A stretch of 64,000 nucleotides of DNA from Arthrobacter sp. P2b (GTDB taxonomy: Bacteria > Actinomycetota > Actinomycetes > Actinomycetales > Micrococcaceae): contig NZ_FVZL01000011.1 in the NCBI RefSeq assembly GCF_900168295.1, forward strand, positions 44,982 to 108,981. Direction: 5' to 3'. The position numbers and the translations under genes are program-made. Shown one piece after another: positions 42,590 through 51,389 of this stretch. Numbering within the stretch: the stretch's first letter is position 1; each line of letters begins with the position of its first letter. A model generated the notes under the pieces. That model saw nothing but the letters and a program-made list of their open reading frames with translations. It had not been told where the DNA came from and made no database searches.

Positions 42590-43909
42590 ATGAGCCAGAC
42601 ACTTCCGTCCGCCGGAGCGGGCACCGCCACCCATGGCGGGACGCCCAAGAAGGCGGCCCTCGCCAGCTTCCTGGGCAGCGCCGTCGAATACTACGACTTC
42701 TTCATCTTCGGCTCCGCAGCCGCGCTGATCTTCCCCACCGTCTTCTTCCCGGACGCTGATGCCAACGCCGCCATCATGTCCTTTGCAACCTTTGGTTTCG
42801 CCTACGTGGCGCGCCCCGTGGGCGCCGTGATCCTGGGCCACTTCGGCGACCGGGTGGGCCGGCGGAAAGTCCTGATGTTCACCCTGCTGCTCATGGGTGC
42901 CTCCACGTTCCTCATCGGCTGCCTGCCCGACTTCAACACCGTGGGCTGGTGGGCTCCGGCACTGCTGGTGCTGGCGCGGCTCTGCCAGGGCCTTTCCGCC
43001 GCCGGCGAGCAGGCCGGCGCGTCCTCCATGACCCTTGAGCACGCCCCGGACAACCGCCGCTCCTTCTTCACCTCCTGGACCCTCACCGGCACCCAGGGCG
43101 GCCAGATCCTCGCAGCCCTGGTCTTCATCCCCGTCCTCGCCCTCCCGGACGAGATCAAGTACGGCATCGGCTGGCGCATCCCGTTCTGGCTCAGCGCCGT
43201 CGTGGTGGTTGTTGCCTTCTTCATCCGCCGCACCCTGCACGAGCCCCCCGCGTTCGAGGAAGCCCAGAAGTCCGCCCAGATCTCAAAGCTCCCCGTGGCC
43301 GACCTCCTCAAGGCCCACTGGCGCGACGTCCTGCGCGTTATCTGCTGCGCCTTCATCGCCGCCGTTTCCACCGTGTTCGGCACCCTCGCCATCAGCTACG
43401 CCAAGACCGTTGCCGGCGTTGACGGCACCACCACCCTCTGGCTCGTGGTGGGCGCCAACCTGGTGGCCCTGGGCACCCAGCCACTGTTCGGCATGCTGGC
43501 GGACAAGATCGGACGCAAGCCGGTGTTCATCTACGGCGCGCTCTCCAGCGCCGCCCTCACCCCGCTATTCCTGCTCAGCCTCGAATCCGGCAGCGTCCCC
43601 CTGATGTTCCTCGCCGCCATCGGCTTCTTCTCCTGCGGTTACGCCGCCTCCAACGCCGTCTGGCCGTCCTTCTACGCCGAGATGTTCAGCACCAAGGTCC
43701 GCTTCTCCGGCCTGGCCATCGGCACCCAGCTGGGCTTCCTGATGGCAGGCTTCGCACCGGCCATCGTTGCAGCCATGGGCGGCATCAAGCCCGGCGGCTG
43801 GGTCCAGATCAGCGTCTTCACCGCCGTCATCTGCTCCATCGCGGCCATCTCGGCCCTTACTGCCAAGGAAACCTTCAAGGTTCCCACCCAGCAGCTCGGC
43901 CTGAAGTAG
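42590..43909 (+). CDS. MHS-type MFS transporter, probably shikimate/quinate uptake
   Basis: 439 residues with 12 membrane segments. It has the metabolite:H+ symporter features of ShiA-like proteins: SFLGSAVEYYDFFIFGSAAAL at the start, the loop GHFGDRVGRRKVL (MFS motif A), RLCQGLSAAGEQAGAS and LADKIGRKPVF. The substrate is inferred from position next to an IclR regulator and the shikimate-to-protocatechuate genes. AAAGGAAC precedes the ATG. A strong hairpin follows the gene. Confidence 0.82.
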   Translation: MSQTLPSAGAGTATHGGTPKKAALASFLGSAVEYYDFFIFGSAAALIFPTVFFPDADANAAIMSFATFGFAYVARPVGAVILGHFGDRVGRRKVLMFTLLLMGASTFLIGCLPDFNTVGWWAPALLVLARLCQGLSAAGEQAGASSMTLEHAPDNRRSFFTSWTLTGTQGGQILAALVFIPVLALPDEIKYGIGWRIPFWLSAVVVVVAFFIRRTLHEPPAFEEAQKSAQISKLPVADLLKAHWRDVLRVICCAFIAAVSTVFGTLAISYAKTVAGVDGTTTLWLVVGANLVALGTQPLFGMLADKIGRKPVFIYGALSSAALTPLFLLSLESGSVPLMFLAAIGFFSCGYAASNAVWPSFYAEMFSTKVRFSGLAIGTQLGFLMAGFAPAIVAAMGGIKPGGWVQISVFTAVICSIAAISALTAKETFKVPTQQLGLK

Positions 43910-43920
43910 GCCGCCGGCGC

Positions 43921-44041
43921 GTACCTTCCCGCCCGGTTGCTTTCCGAAAGCCCGCCGTTCCGCCTGCACTGGCCCAGGAACGGCGGGCTTTCGCGTGTCC
44001 GGGCCGCCGGCCGGGTGGGTACCAACCGGGCAGGAAGGTAC
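43921..44041. repeat. Nested inverted repeats after the MFS gene
   Basis: The outer arms GTACCTTCCCGCCCGGTTG (43921-43939) and its near-complement at 44023-44041 pair over 19 bases with one mismatch. Inside, a perfect 16-bp stem (43946-43961 with 43977-43992; GAAAGCCCGCCGTTCC on the left) has a 15-base loop. The inner stem alone would terminate the MFS transcript, though no T tract follows. The symmetric outer pair makes the whole 121-bp unit look like a folded element. Confidence 0.65.
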
Positions 44042-44119
44042 GACGACGGGTGGCAGGCGGAGCCGCGGCCTCACCTTCCCGCCGCTGAACAGGCACGTCA
44101 TCAGATTCTCCAATTAGAG

Positions 44120-44138
44120 GCAGGGAAGGCTACCCTAA
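44120..44138 (+). promoter_or_regulatory. Possible DtxR/IdeR-type iron box
   Basis: GCAGGGAAGGCTACCCTAA matches 14 of 19 positions of the DtxR/IdeR consensus TTAGGTTAGGCTAACCTAA as I recall it; the right half has one mismatch. It lies 54 bases before the GTG of the binding-protein gene. Iron repression is a prediction. Confidence 0.4.
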
Positions 44139-44192
44139 GTAGTCCCCTCTTTTTCCTGCCCTTCCCCGGGGCGGCCCTGCTAGGCGGTTTCT

Positions 44193-45749
44193 GTGCGTTC
44201 CTTCCTTCGTCCCCGCGTCCTCGTGGCAGCCCTGGCCACCCTTACGCTGGCCGGCTGCGGCTTCAGCGGCAACCAGGCCCAGCCTGCGCAGAGCACTGCA
44301 GCCGCGGACACCAGCCAGCGGATTGTGGTGGACAACTTCCGGGCACCGGTAGCCAACTGGGCCGTCGAATCCGACGCCGCCTACATCCTTTCCCTCTCCG
44401 GCTGCCTCGAAACCCTTACCAAATACGACCAGGCCGAGGGCAAAGTAGTTCCCTTCCTGGCCACAGAATGGAAGCAGAGCTCCCCGCTGGACTGGGACTT
44501 CAGCATCCGGCAGGACGTTTCCTTCCAGGACGGCACCGCACTCACAGCGGAGTCCGTAGTGGCCGCACTGAACCACGTCCTGGACGCCAAGGTGCCCGCC
44601 CGCGCCTTCAACCGCACCATGATCAGCAGCGTCACCGCGCTGGACGCCACCACCGTCCGGGTGAGCACCCCCGCCGAGAACCCCCTGGTCCCGTACCGCC
44701 TGGCCAGCGTCAACACCGGCATCCTGGCCCCCGCTGCCTACAAGGACGCCGAAGTGAACCCGTTCGGCCACTGCACCGGCCCCTTCACCCCGGTGTCGGA
44801 AAAGGCCAAGCAGTCGCTGACGCTGGACCGCAATGAAAACTACTGGGGCGGCGACGTCCAGCTGGCCGGCGCAGAAATCAGGTTCATCACCAACGGTGCC
44901 ACCCGCGCCGCGCAGGTGCAGACGGGTGAAGCGGACATCTCCCTGTCCATTCCCGTGGCCAGCCTCGCCGCCCTGAAGAGCGCTCCGGGCGTCACCGTGC
45001 TGGGTGCCGATTCGCCGCGCACCGCCACGCTGTACATGAACAACGGCCGCGCACCGCTGGACAACGTCGATGTCCGCAAGGCGATCCGGGACTCCCTGGA
45101 CCTGGATGCCCTGGCTGCAAGCGTCTACGAAGGCGCTGCCCTTCCCGCCACCGGTCCGTTCGCGCCGTCCGAGCCCTGGGCCGGCGAAGGCCAGGAGAAG
45201 CACAAGCAGGATCTCGACGAAGCCCGCAAGCTGCTGGCGTCCGCCGGCTACACCGCGGATCGTCCATTGGAAATCATCGCCATCGTGGAGCGCGCGGAAT
45301 TCGCCGACGTTGCCGCAGTCATCCAGGAGAACCTGAAGAACATTGGCATCCCGTTGTCCATCCAGGCCAAGGAATACGCCTCGGCGGAACCGGACGTCAT
45401 GGCCGGCAACTACGACATGCTTCTCAGCCAGCGGAACCGGCTGATCGACATCGCGGACCCCATCGGTTTCCTCACCGCGGACTACACCTGCAAGGGCACC
45501 TACAACCTGAGCCACTTCTGCGATGGGGAGTACGACAGGATCATCGCCGAAGCTGCCACAACCATTGATGCCAACGAACGCTACAAGCTGTACGCGGAAG
45601 CAGGCCGGATCCTCAAGGACAAGGCGGTCAACGCCTGGCTCGTGAACGAACAGGCCACCGACGCGGTCCGCACCAACGTCCTCTCCTACGTCCAGGACCC
45701 GCTGTCCCGCTACGTCCTGACGGCGAACACGGCAAAGTCCGCCTCCTAG
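44193..45749 (+). CDS. Opp/Nik-type ABC importer substrate-binding lipoprotein
   Basis: 518 residues from GTG 44193. The signal peptide ends in the lipobox LAGC (Cys 22). The SBP family 5 pattern is present: PFLATEWKQSSPLDWDFSIRQDVSFQDGTALTAESVVAAL, then a LYMNNGRAPLDNVDVRKAIRDSLD block and LNVGGYDM-like MAGNYDMLLSQ. The ligand could be a peptide, nickel or a metallophore. The possible iron box upstream favours a metal-related role. First of four codirectional genes that form a full importer. Confidence 0.82.
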   Translation: MRSFLRPRVLVAALATLTLAGCGFSGNQAQPAQSTAAADTSQRIVVDNFRAPVANWAVESDAAYILSLSGCLETLTKYDQAEGKVVPFLATEWKQSSPLDWDFSIRQDVSFQDGTALTAESVVAALNHVLDAKVPARAFNRTMISSVTALDATTVRVSTPAENPLVPYRLASVNTGILAPAAYKDAEVNPFGHCTGPFTPVSEKAKQSLTLDRNENYWGGDVQLAGAEIRFITNGATRAAQVQTGEADISLSIPVASLAALKSAPGVTVLGADSPRTATLYMNNGRAPLDNVDVRKAIRDSLDLDALAASVYEGAALPATGPFAPSEPWAGEGQEKHKQDLDEARKLLASAGYTADRPLEIIAIVERAEFADVAAVIQENLKNIGIPLSIQAKEYASAEPDVMAGNYDMLLSQRNRLIDIADPIGFLTADYTCKGTYNLSHFCDGEYDRIIAEAATTIDANERYKLYAEAGRILKDKAVNAWLVNEQATDAVRTNVLSYVQDPLSRYVLTANTAKSAS

Positions 45750-45767
45750 TCCTCCGGGATACACCGC

Positions 45768-46709
45768 ATGCTGCAGTTCATCACCAAACGGACCGCCACC
45801 CTGCTGGCCGCCGTTGCCGTGTCCTCCTTTGCGGTGTTCCTGATCCCCTACGTCACCCCGGGCGATCCTGTCCGGAAGATCATCCGCTCGCGGGTGGCGG
45901 GGGATGCGGTGGATGAGTCGGCTGTCCGGGGCCTCGCCGAGAGCCTGGGCCTGAACGACCCCCTGGCCGCGCAGTACCTCCGCTGGCTGGGCGATTTCTT
46001 CACCGGCGACATGGGGCTGTCCTTTGTCAGCCGGACTCCCGTGGCGGAGCAGGTGCTGCCGGCACTGACCGTCACGTTGAGCCTGGTGGCCATGTCGCTG
46101 GCGCTGGCCGCGGCGGTGGCCCTTCCGCTCGGCATCATCTCCGGGCTCCGGCCGGGCAGCATGGCGGACAAGGCAATTACCGCCGTCACGCAGGCCTTCA
46201 TTGCGATGCCGGAATACTGGGTGGCGCCCGTCCTGGTCCTGGTGTTCGCCCTCAAGCTGTCCGTGCTGCCCACCGCCGGCTGGAACGACCTCTCATCGGC
46301 TGTGCTTCCGGCCCTGACCCTGGCCCTGCGGCCCATCAGCTTCTTCACCTCCGCGGTCCGTGCCGGAATCATCGACGCCGCCGGTGCCGACCACGTCGCG
46401 GCGGCCCGGGCGCGCGGCCTGAGCCATGCACAATCCATCCTGCGGCACGTCATTCCGAACGGACTGGTGCCCCTGTCCACCCTCTTCGCCGTGTGGTTCG
46501 CCGGGCTGTTGGGCGGTTCGGTGATCGTGGAGGTGATCTTCGCCGTGCCGGGCATGGGAAGGCTGCTCTTTGACTCCGTGATCAACAGCGATATCCCGCT
46601 CGCCCAGGGCGGGGTGGTAGTGGTTGTGGCCCTCGCCGTCGGCGTGACCACCCTGGCGGACTTCGTCCACCGCTTCCTCAGCCCCACAGTGGGAGACTCC
46701 CTTGCGTAG
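45768..46709 (+). CDS. Opp/Nik-type ABC importer permease 1 (DppB-like)
   Basis: 313 residues with six membrane helices. The first helix begins TKRTATLLAAVAVSSFAVFLIPYVTPGDPV, the usual start of DppB/NikB. The EAA loop reads AARARGLSHAQSILRHVIPNGLVPL near residue 215. It starts 18 nt after the binding-protein gene and its last codons overlap the next gene by eight bases. Confidence 0.9.
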   Translation: MLQFITKRTATLLAAVAVSSFAVFLIPYVTPGDPVRKIIRSRVAGDAVDESAVRGLAESLGLNDPLAAQYLRWLGDFFTGDMGLSFVSRTPVAEQVLPALTVTLSLVAMSLALAAAVALPLGIISGLRPGSMADKAITAVTQAFIAMPEYWVAPVLVLVFALKLSVLPTAGWNDLSSAVLPALTLALRPISFFTSAVRAGIIDAAGADHVAAARARGLSHAQSILRHVIPNGLVPLSTLFAVWFAGLLGGSVIVEVIFAVPGMGRLLFDSVINSDIPLAQGGVVVVVALAVGVTTLADFVHRFLSPTVGDSLA

Positions 46710-47532
46710 CCGGAGCATAGTCACCACCCTCGCCGCGGCAGTCCTTGCCCTGATCGTCCTGGCGGTGCTGCTGGCGCCGTGGATCTCGCCCTACCCGCCG
46801 GCGCAGCAGAACCTGGCGCAGCGCCTGGCTGCGCCCTCGGCCGCGCACTGGCTGGGCACGGACAACCTGGGACGGGACACCCTGAGCCGGATCCTGGAGG
46901 GCGGCCGGTTCTCCATGTCGGTGGCCGCACTGGCCACCGTGCTGACCTGCCTGCTGGGGGTGGCGGTCGGAATCGTCAGTGCGCGGCGGCGCGGCTGGGT
47001 GGATGAATTCCTGACCCGCACCAATGACGTCCTGCTCGCACTGCCGGAAATGGTGGTGGCGCTGTTCATCGTGGCTGCGCTCGGCACCGGGTTCGGTCCC
47101 CTGCTGCTGGCGCTCACGGTCACAGGCTGGACGCCCTTCGCCCGGCTGGCCAGGACCCTGGCCTATGACATCTCCGCCCGCGGCTTCGTGGACGCCGCAC
47201 GCGTGGTGGGCTGCACGCCGTCGTTCATCATTTTCCGCCATGTCCTGCCCCACCTCGCCGCCCCCGTCCTGGGCCAGGCGACGCTGCGGTTCGGGCACCT
47301 GCTGATCAGCGTGGGCGCCCTCTCCTACCTGGGGCTCGGTGTCCAGCCGCCGCAGTCCGACTGGGGCTCCATGCTGGCCGCCGCCCAGCCCTTCGCCGAC
47401 CGCGCGCCGCTCGGCATCCTTGCCCCGGGCCTTGTCATCTTCACCGTGGCCCTCTGCGTCACGCTGCTGGGCCAGCGCGCGGCGCGCATGGCAGCCGCTC
47501 CCCTGCTGATTCCGGCGGCGGCAGACGCATGA
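46702..47532 (+). CDS. Opp/Nik-type ABC importer permease 2 (DppC-like)
   Basis: 276 residues from TTG 46702, with GGGAG just upstream and an 8-nt overlap with the previous gene. It carries the DppC hallmark LGTDNLGRDTLSRILEGGRFSM and the EAA loop AARVVGCTPSFIIFRHVLPHLAAP. LGLGVQPPQSDWGSML is also typical. The stop overlaps the ATPase start by four bases. Confidence 0.9.
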   Translation: MRSRSIVTTLAAAVLALIVLAVLLAPWISPYPPAQQNLAQRLAAPSAAHWLGTDNLGRDTLSRILEGGRFSMSVAALATVLTCLLGVAVGIVSARRRGWVDEFLTRTNDVLLALPEMVVALFIVAALGTGFGPLLLALTVTGWTPFARLARTLAYDISARGFVDAARVVGCTPSFIIFRHVLPHLAAPVLGQATLRFGHLLISVGALSYLGLGVQPPQSDWGSMLAAAQPFADRAPLGILAPGLVIFTVALCVTLLGQRAARMAAAPLLIPAAADA

Positions 47533-49178
47533 GCACGCCGCTGGTCCTCGAGGACCTGGAAGTCAGCCTGACAAGGGACGACGGCGGGCGGCAGGGAAGG
47601 CCGCTGCTGTCCAGCGTCTCGCTGTCCGTGGATCCGGGCGAGTTCGTGGCGCTGGTGGGCAGTTCAGGATCGGGCAAGACCCTGACCGCCATGTCCTGCC
47701 TCCGCCTGCTCCCGCCGCAGCTGGAGATCACGGTCGGTTCCATCCGGCTTGACGGCCTTGACCTGGTACGGGCCACGGAACCGGAGCTCAATACGGTCCG
47801 CGGGGGCCGGCTGGGAATGCTGTTCCAGCAGCCCAAGCGGATGTTCAACCCGAACCGGACCATCGGCCACCACCTTCGGGAGCCCCTGCGCCTTCATGGC
47901 GGGCTCCGCGGGCCGAAGGCCAGGGCCAAGGCAGTGGAGCTGCTCGAGGAGGTGGGCTTTTCCGATCCCGTCAGGGGGTTCCGCGCCTACCCCCACCAGC
48001 TCTCCGGCGGCATGGCACAGCGCGCCATGACGGCCCTGGCACTGGCCGGGCAGCCGGAGATGCTGCTGGCCGATGAGCCGACGTCCGCCCTGGACAAGGT
48101 GCTGGAACGCCAGGTCCTGCAGCTGCTGGACCGCGAACGCCGGGAACGCGGGCTGGGAATCCTGTACATCACCCACAACCTCGCCTCGGTGGCCGCCTAC
48201 GCGGACAGGGTCCTGGTCATGAATGCGGGCAGCATTGTGGAGGCAGGCCCGGCCCACGAGCTGCTCATCCGGCCGAAAACCGCGTACGCCCGGGATCTCC
48301 TGGCGGCAGCGCAGCTTGCCCCGGAGTCCCGGCGCCGTCCGTCCTCGGCGGAGCGTGATGTCCTGGTCCTGGACGGCGTGGGCAAGCGCTTTGGTCCGCG
48401 GCGGAAGCCGGGCGGCGCCGCGCTGGACGACGTCTCCCTGTCCCTCCGCCACGGCGAAATCCTGGGCGTGCTGGGCCAGTCAGGTTCGGGAAAAAGCACG
48501 CTGGCGAAAGCCATTGTCGGCCTCGACGCTGCCAGCGCCGGGACCATTACCCGGCAGCTGGACGGCGCCGAAGCCCAGCGGCCCACGGCCGTCCAGCTGG
48601 TGTTCCAGGAACCGCACAGTGCCTTTGACCCCAGGATGACGCTGCGGGCCAGCCTGCGGGCGCCACTGCTGCCGCGCCGCGGGCTGACACCCGCCCAGCG
48701 GGAGGAGCGGATCGCCGCCGCCCTGGCCGAGGTGGAGCTGGACGCCGGGCTGCTGGACAAACGCCCCGGCCAATGTTCCGGCGGACAGCTTCAACGGGCC
48801 ACCATTGCGCGCGCCCTGCTGCTGGAGCCGCAGGTCCTGATCTGCGACGAAGCCACCTCGGCACTGGACGCACTCACGCAGCGGACCATCCTGAACCTGC
48901 TGCTGCGGCTGCAGCGGGAGCGCAACCTGTCCCTGATCGTGATCTCCCACGACATGGATGTGGTGCGGTACATGTGCGACAGGGTTGCCGTCCTGCTCGA
49001 AGGCCGGGTGGTGGAGGTGGCCGAAACGCGTGACTTCTTCGCGGCACCCCGGCACCCGCACAGCCGGTCCCTGGTGGCAGCCTCCATCCCCTGCCGTGCG
49101 GACGGCCTGTGGACCATGCTGGACGCCCGGAACCATGCCGCACGGGCGGGGCTGGAGCGGCAGGCCGCGGAAGGCTAG
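47529..49178 (+). CDS. Opp/Nik-type ABC importer ATPase, two fused domains
   Basis: 549 residues with two complete ATPase domains. The first has Walker A GSSGSGKT (about 46), signature LSGGMAQR and Walker B LLADEPTSALDK; the second has Walker A GQSGSGKST (about 320), signature CSGGQLQR and Walker B LICDEATSALDA. It replaces the usual DppD and DppF pair in one chain. The stop overlaps the convergent ligase stop in a shared CTAG (49175-49178), so no spacer separates the two transcripts. Confidence 0.92.
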   Translation: MSTPLVLEDLEVSLTRDDGGRQGRPLLSSVSLSVDPGEFVALVGSSGSGKTLTAMSCLRLLPPQLEITVGSIRLDGLDLVRATEPELNTVRGGRLGMLFQQPKRMFNPNRTIGHHLREPLRLHGGLRGPKARAKAVELLEEVGFSDPVRGFRAYPHQLSGGMAQRAMTALALAGQPEMLLADEPTSALDKVLERQVLQLLDRERRERGLGILYITHNLASVAAYADRVLVMNAGSIVEAGPAHELLIRPKTAYARDLLAAAQLAPESRRRPSSAERDVLVLDGVGKRFGPRRKPGGAALDDVSLSLRHGEILGVLGQSGSGKSTLAKAIVGLDAASAGTITRQLDGAEAQRPTAVQLVFQEPHSAFDPRMTLRASLRAPLLPRRGLTPAQREERIAAALAEVELDAGLLDKRPGQCSGGQLQRATIARALLLEPQVLICDEATSALDALTQRTILNLLLRLQRERNLSLIVISHDMDVVRYMCDRVAVLLEGRVVEVAETRDFFAAPRHPHSRSLVAASIPCRADGLWTMLDARNHAARAGLERQAAEG

Positions 49179-50251
49179 GACCGGCCGGTCGCCAGCACCG
49201 ACGCCAGGTCAAAGTTGACGGGCTCCTCCAGCTGCGCGTATGTGCAGGACTCCGGGTCCCGGTCCGGCCGCCAGCGGTTGAACTGCGCCGTGTGGCGGAA
49301 CCGGTCACCCTCCATGTGGTCGTACCGGACCTCCACCACGAGCTCGGGACGCAGCGGCACAAAGGACAGGTCCTTGCCGGCGCTCCAACGGCTGCCCTCG
49401 GCGTTGCGCGGCGTCCGCTCACCCTCTTCCTGCTTGCCCCACGCCCAGGGGTGGCCCTCGAAATCCGTGACCAGCGGCTGGAGCTGTTCGTACAGTTCCT
49501 TGCGCCGCTTCATGGGGAAGGCGCCGATGACGCCCACACTGGCCAGGCCGCCGTCGTCCTTGTACAGGCCCAGCAGCAGCGAACCGATGCTGTCCGGGCC
49601 ACTCTTGTGCACCCGGTAGCCTGCCACCACGCAGTCCGCGGTGCGCTCGTGCTTGATCTTGAACATCACGCGCTTGTCCGGCTGGTAGGTGCCGCCCAGG
49701 GGCTTGGCCACAATGCCGTCCAGGCCTGCCCCCTCGAACTGGCTGAACCATTGCCCCGCGATGTCCTTGTCAGTCGTCGCGGCGGTGAGGTGGACCGGGG
49801 CCTTGCTGCCCGCGAGCGCCTTCTCCAGCGCCGCCCGCCGTTCAGCGAATGGCCTGCCCGTGTAGTCGTCGTCCCCCAGCGCCAGGAGGTCGAACGCCAC
49901 GAAGGAGGCCGGTGTCTGCCCGGCCAGGAGCTTGACCCGGCTGGCCGCGGGATGGATGCGCTGCTGCAGGGCGTCGAAATCCAGCCGGTCCCCTGAGGCG
50001 CCCACCAGCACGATCTCGCCGTCGATCACGCACCGTGGCGGGAGGTTCTCCTTCAGCGCCGCCACCAGCTCGGGAAAGTAGCGGGTCATGGGCTTTTCGT
50101 TGCGGCTGCCGATCTCCAGGTCGTCACCGTCACGGAAAATGATGGACCGGAAGCCGTCCCATTTGGGCTCGTAGCTGAGGTCGCCCTCCGGGATGCCGCT
50201 GACGGACTTGGCGAGCATGGGCGGGACGGGCGGCATCACGGGAAGTTCCAT
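49175..50251 (-). CDS. ATP-dependent DNA ligase, LigC-like
   Basis: 358 residues. The AMP lysine is in YEPKWDGFRS (about 30), with later ligase motifs in VIDGEIV, GLDGIVAKP and RVMFKIKHERT. The C-terminal part is an OB fold (LVVEVRYDHMEGDRFRHTAQFNRWRPDRDP). No nuclease or polymerase domain is fused, which fits LigC, a backup ligase in actinobacterial repair. ATG 50251 is chosen; an ATG three codons earlier is possible. It is not linked to ku or ligD here. Confidence 0.87.
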   Translation of the reverse strand: MELPVMPPVPPMLAKSVSGIPEGDLSYEPKWDGFRSIIFRDGDDLEIGSRNEKPMTRYFPELVAALKENLPPRCVIDGEIVLVGASGDRLDFDALQQRIHPAASRVKLLAGQTPASFVAFDLLALGDDDYTGRPFAERRAALEKALAGSKAPVHLTAATTDKDIAGQWFSQFEGAGLDGIVAKPLGGTYQPDKRVMFKIKHERTADCVVAGYRVHKSGPDSIGSLLLGLYKDDGGLASVGVIGAFPMKRRKELYEQLQPLVTDFEGHPWAWGKQEEGERTPRNAEGSRWSAGKDLSFVPLRPELVVEVRYDHMEGDRFRHTAQFNRWRPDRDPESCTYAQLEEPVNFDLASVLATGRS

Positions 50252-50313
50252 GCTGCCCATTCTTGCCCGGCGACCGCCCTTCACGGAACCCCGCAGGTGG
50301 CCGTGTCAGCGGC

Positions 50314-51246
50314 TCAGCCGGCCAGCAGCCAGACGATCAGGACCAGCGCCGGCGCGGCGGCCGCCGTCGAGAGGAGGATGGTCTCCCGTGCCACCGCCCC
50401 TCCCCGGCCGTACTTGCTGGCGAAGAGGAACGCGTTCTGGGCGGTGGGCAGCGCGGCCATGAGCACCACGCCCAGGAGCATCTGCTGGTCCAGGTTGAAC
50501 AGGAAGCGCCCGACGACGAACGCCACCGCCGGCATCACCAAGGACTTGAGTGCCGTGGCTGTAAGGATCTCCGCCGTATGCCCGCCGCTTTTCAGCATGC
50601 GCGTGCCGCGCAGCGACATTCCGAATGCCAGCAGCACCACCGGCACGGCGGCTCCGCCCAGGAGGGTCAGCGGTGCCATCACCGGCTCGGGAAGCTCCAC
50701 GTTGAAGGCAGCGAGGACCACACCCAGGAGGGAGGCGATGATCATGGGGTTCCGGAACGGCTGGGTGAGCAACAGCCGCGGCGAGAAGCGGCCCGCGGCA
50801 GAAAGATCCAGCAGCGTCAGGACCAGCGGGGCCAGCAGGAGCAGCTGGACCAGCAGCACCGGTGCCACCGGGGTTGCGTCGCCCAGGGCGTAAAGCGTGA
50901 TGGGAATGCCGATGTTGTTGGCGTTGACATAGGAACTCGCCATGGCGCCAATGGCCGTTTCCGCCAACGAACGGCGGAACCACAGGCGGCTGACGATGAC
51001 GTACAGCAGGGCGGTGGCCGCGGCCGTGATCAGCGCGAGCGGCACGTAGGCGGAAAAGACCACCGAGATGTCCGATTCCAGCACCACCGTGAAGAGCAGG
51101 ACGGGATTGGTGATGAAGAAGGCGGTCCGCGTCAGCGCCGACACCGTCGCCTCGCCGCCCAGCCCGCAGCGCGCGGCAAGATATCCCACGGCAATAACGA
51201 CGCCGATCACCGCCAGCCCGATCAGCACGCCGCCCATCCGAGGCAC
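50314..51246 (-). CDS. AEC-family transporter
   Basis: 310 residues with about ten membrane helices. It shows the auxin-efflux-carrier-like pattern: TAFFITNPVLLFTVVLESD, SYVNANNIGIPITLYALGD and LLGGAAVPVVLLAFGMSLRG. Family members export or take up organic acids such as malate. The start has GGGAAGGAAG upstream. A ten-base hairpin lies 12-41 bases before the ATG on its own mRNA. It precedes the LigC gene on the same strand. Confidence 0.82.
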   Translation of the reverse strand: MPRMGGVLIGLAVIGVVIAVGYLAARCGLGGEATVSALTRTAFFITNPVLLFTVVLESDISVVFSAYVPLALITAAATALLYVIVSRLWFRRSLAETAIGAMASSYVNANNIGIPITLYALGDATPVAPVLLVQLLLLAPLVLTLLDLSAAGRFSPRLLLTQPFRNPMIIASLLGVVLAAFNVELPEPVMAPLTLLGGAAVPVVLLAFGMSLRGTRMLKSGGHTAEILTATALKSLVMPAVAFVVGRFLFNLDQQMLLGVVLMAALPTAQNAFLFASKYGRGGAVARETILLSTAAAAPALVLIVWLLAG

Positions 51247-51257
51247 TTCCTTCCCGT

Positions 51258-51310
51258 CTTTCCGCCTCCCGCCGGGAAGGCGGAAAGGCAGTACTACAAG
51301 TTACAAACTT
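51258..51310. promoter_or_regulatory. Hairpin and palindrome in the divergent AEC/flavin oxidoreductase region
   Basis: CTTTCCGCCT (51258-51267) and AGGCGGAAAG (51278-51287) form a ten-base stem close to the AEC start. AAGTT-ACA-AACTT is a perfect palindrome at 51298-51310. Each could be a regulatory site. No firm promoter was assigned for either gene. Confidence 0.35.
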
Positions 51311-51389
51311 ATCCGACAAGCAGGCTCGCGCCGGCACCGCTGGACCCGGGCCCTCGACACGGCACCACTACGGACGGTAGAGGTTAACG

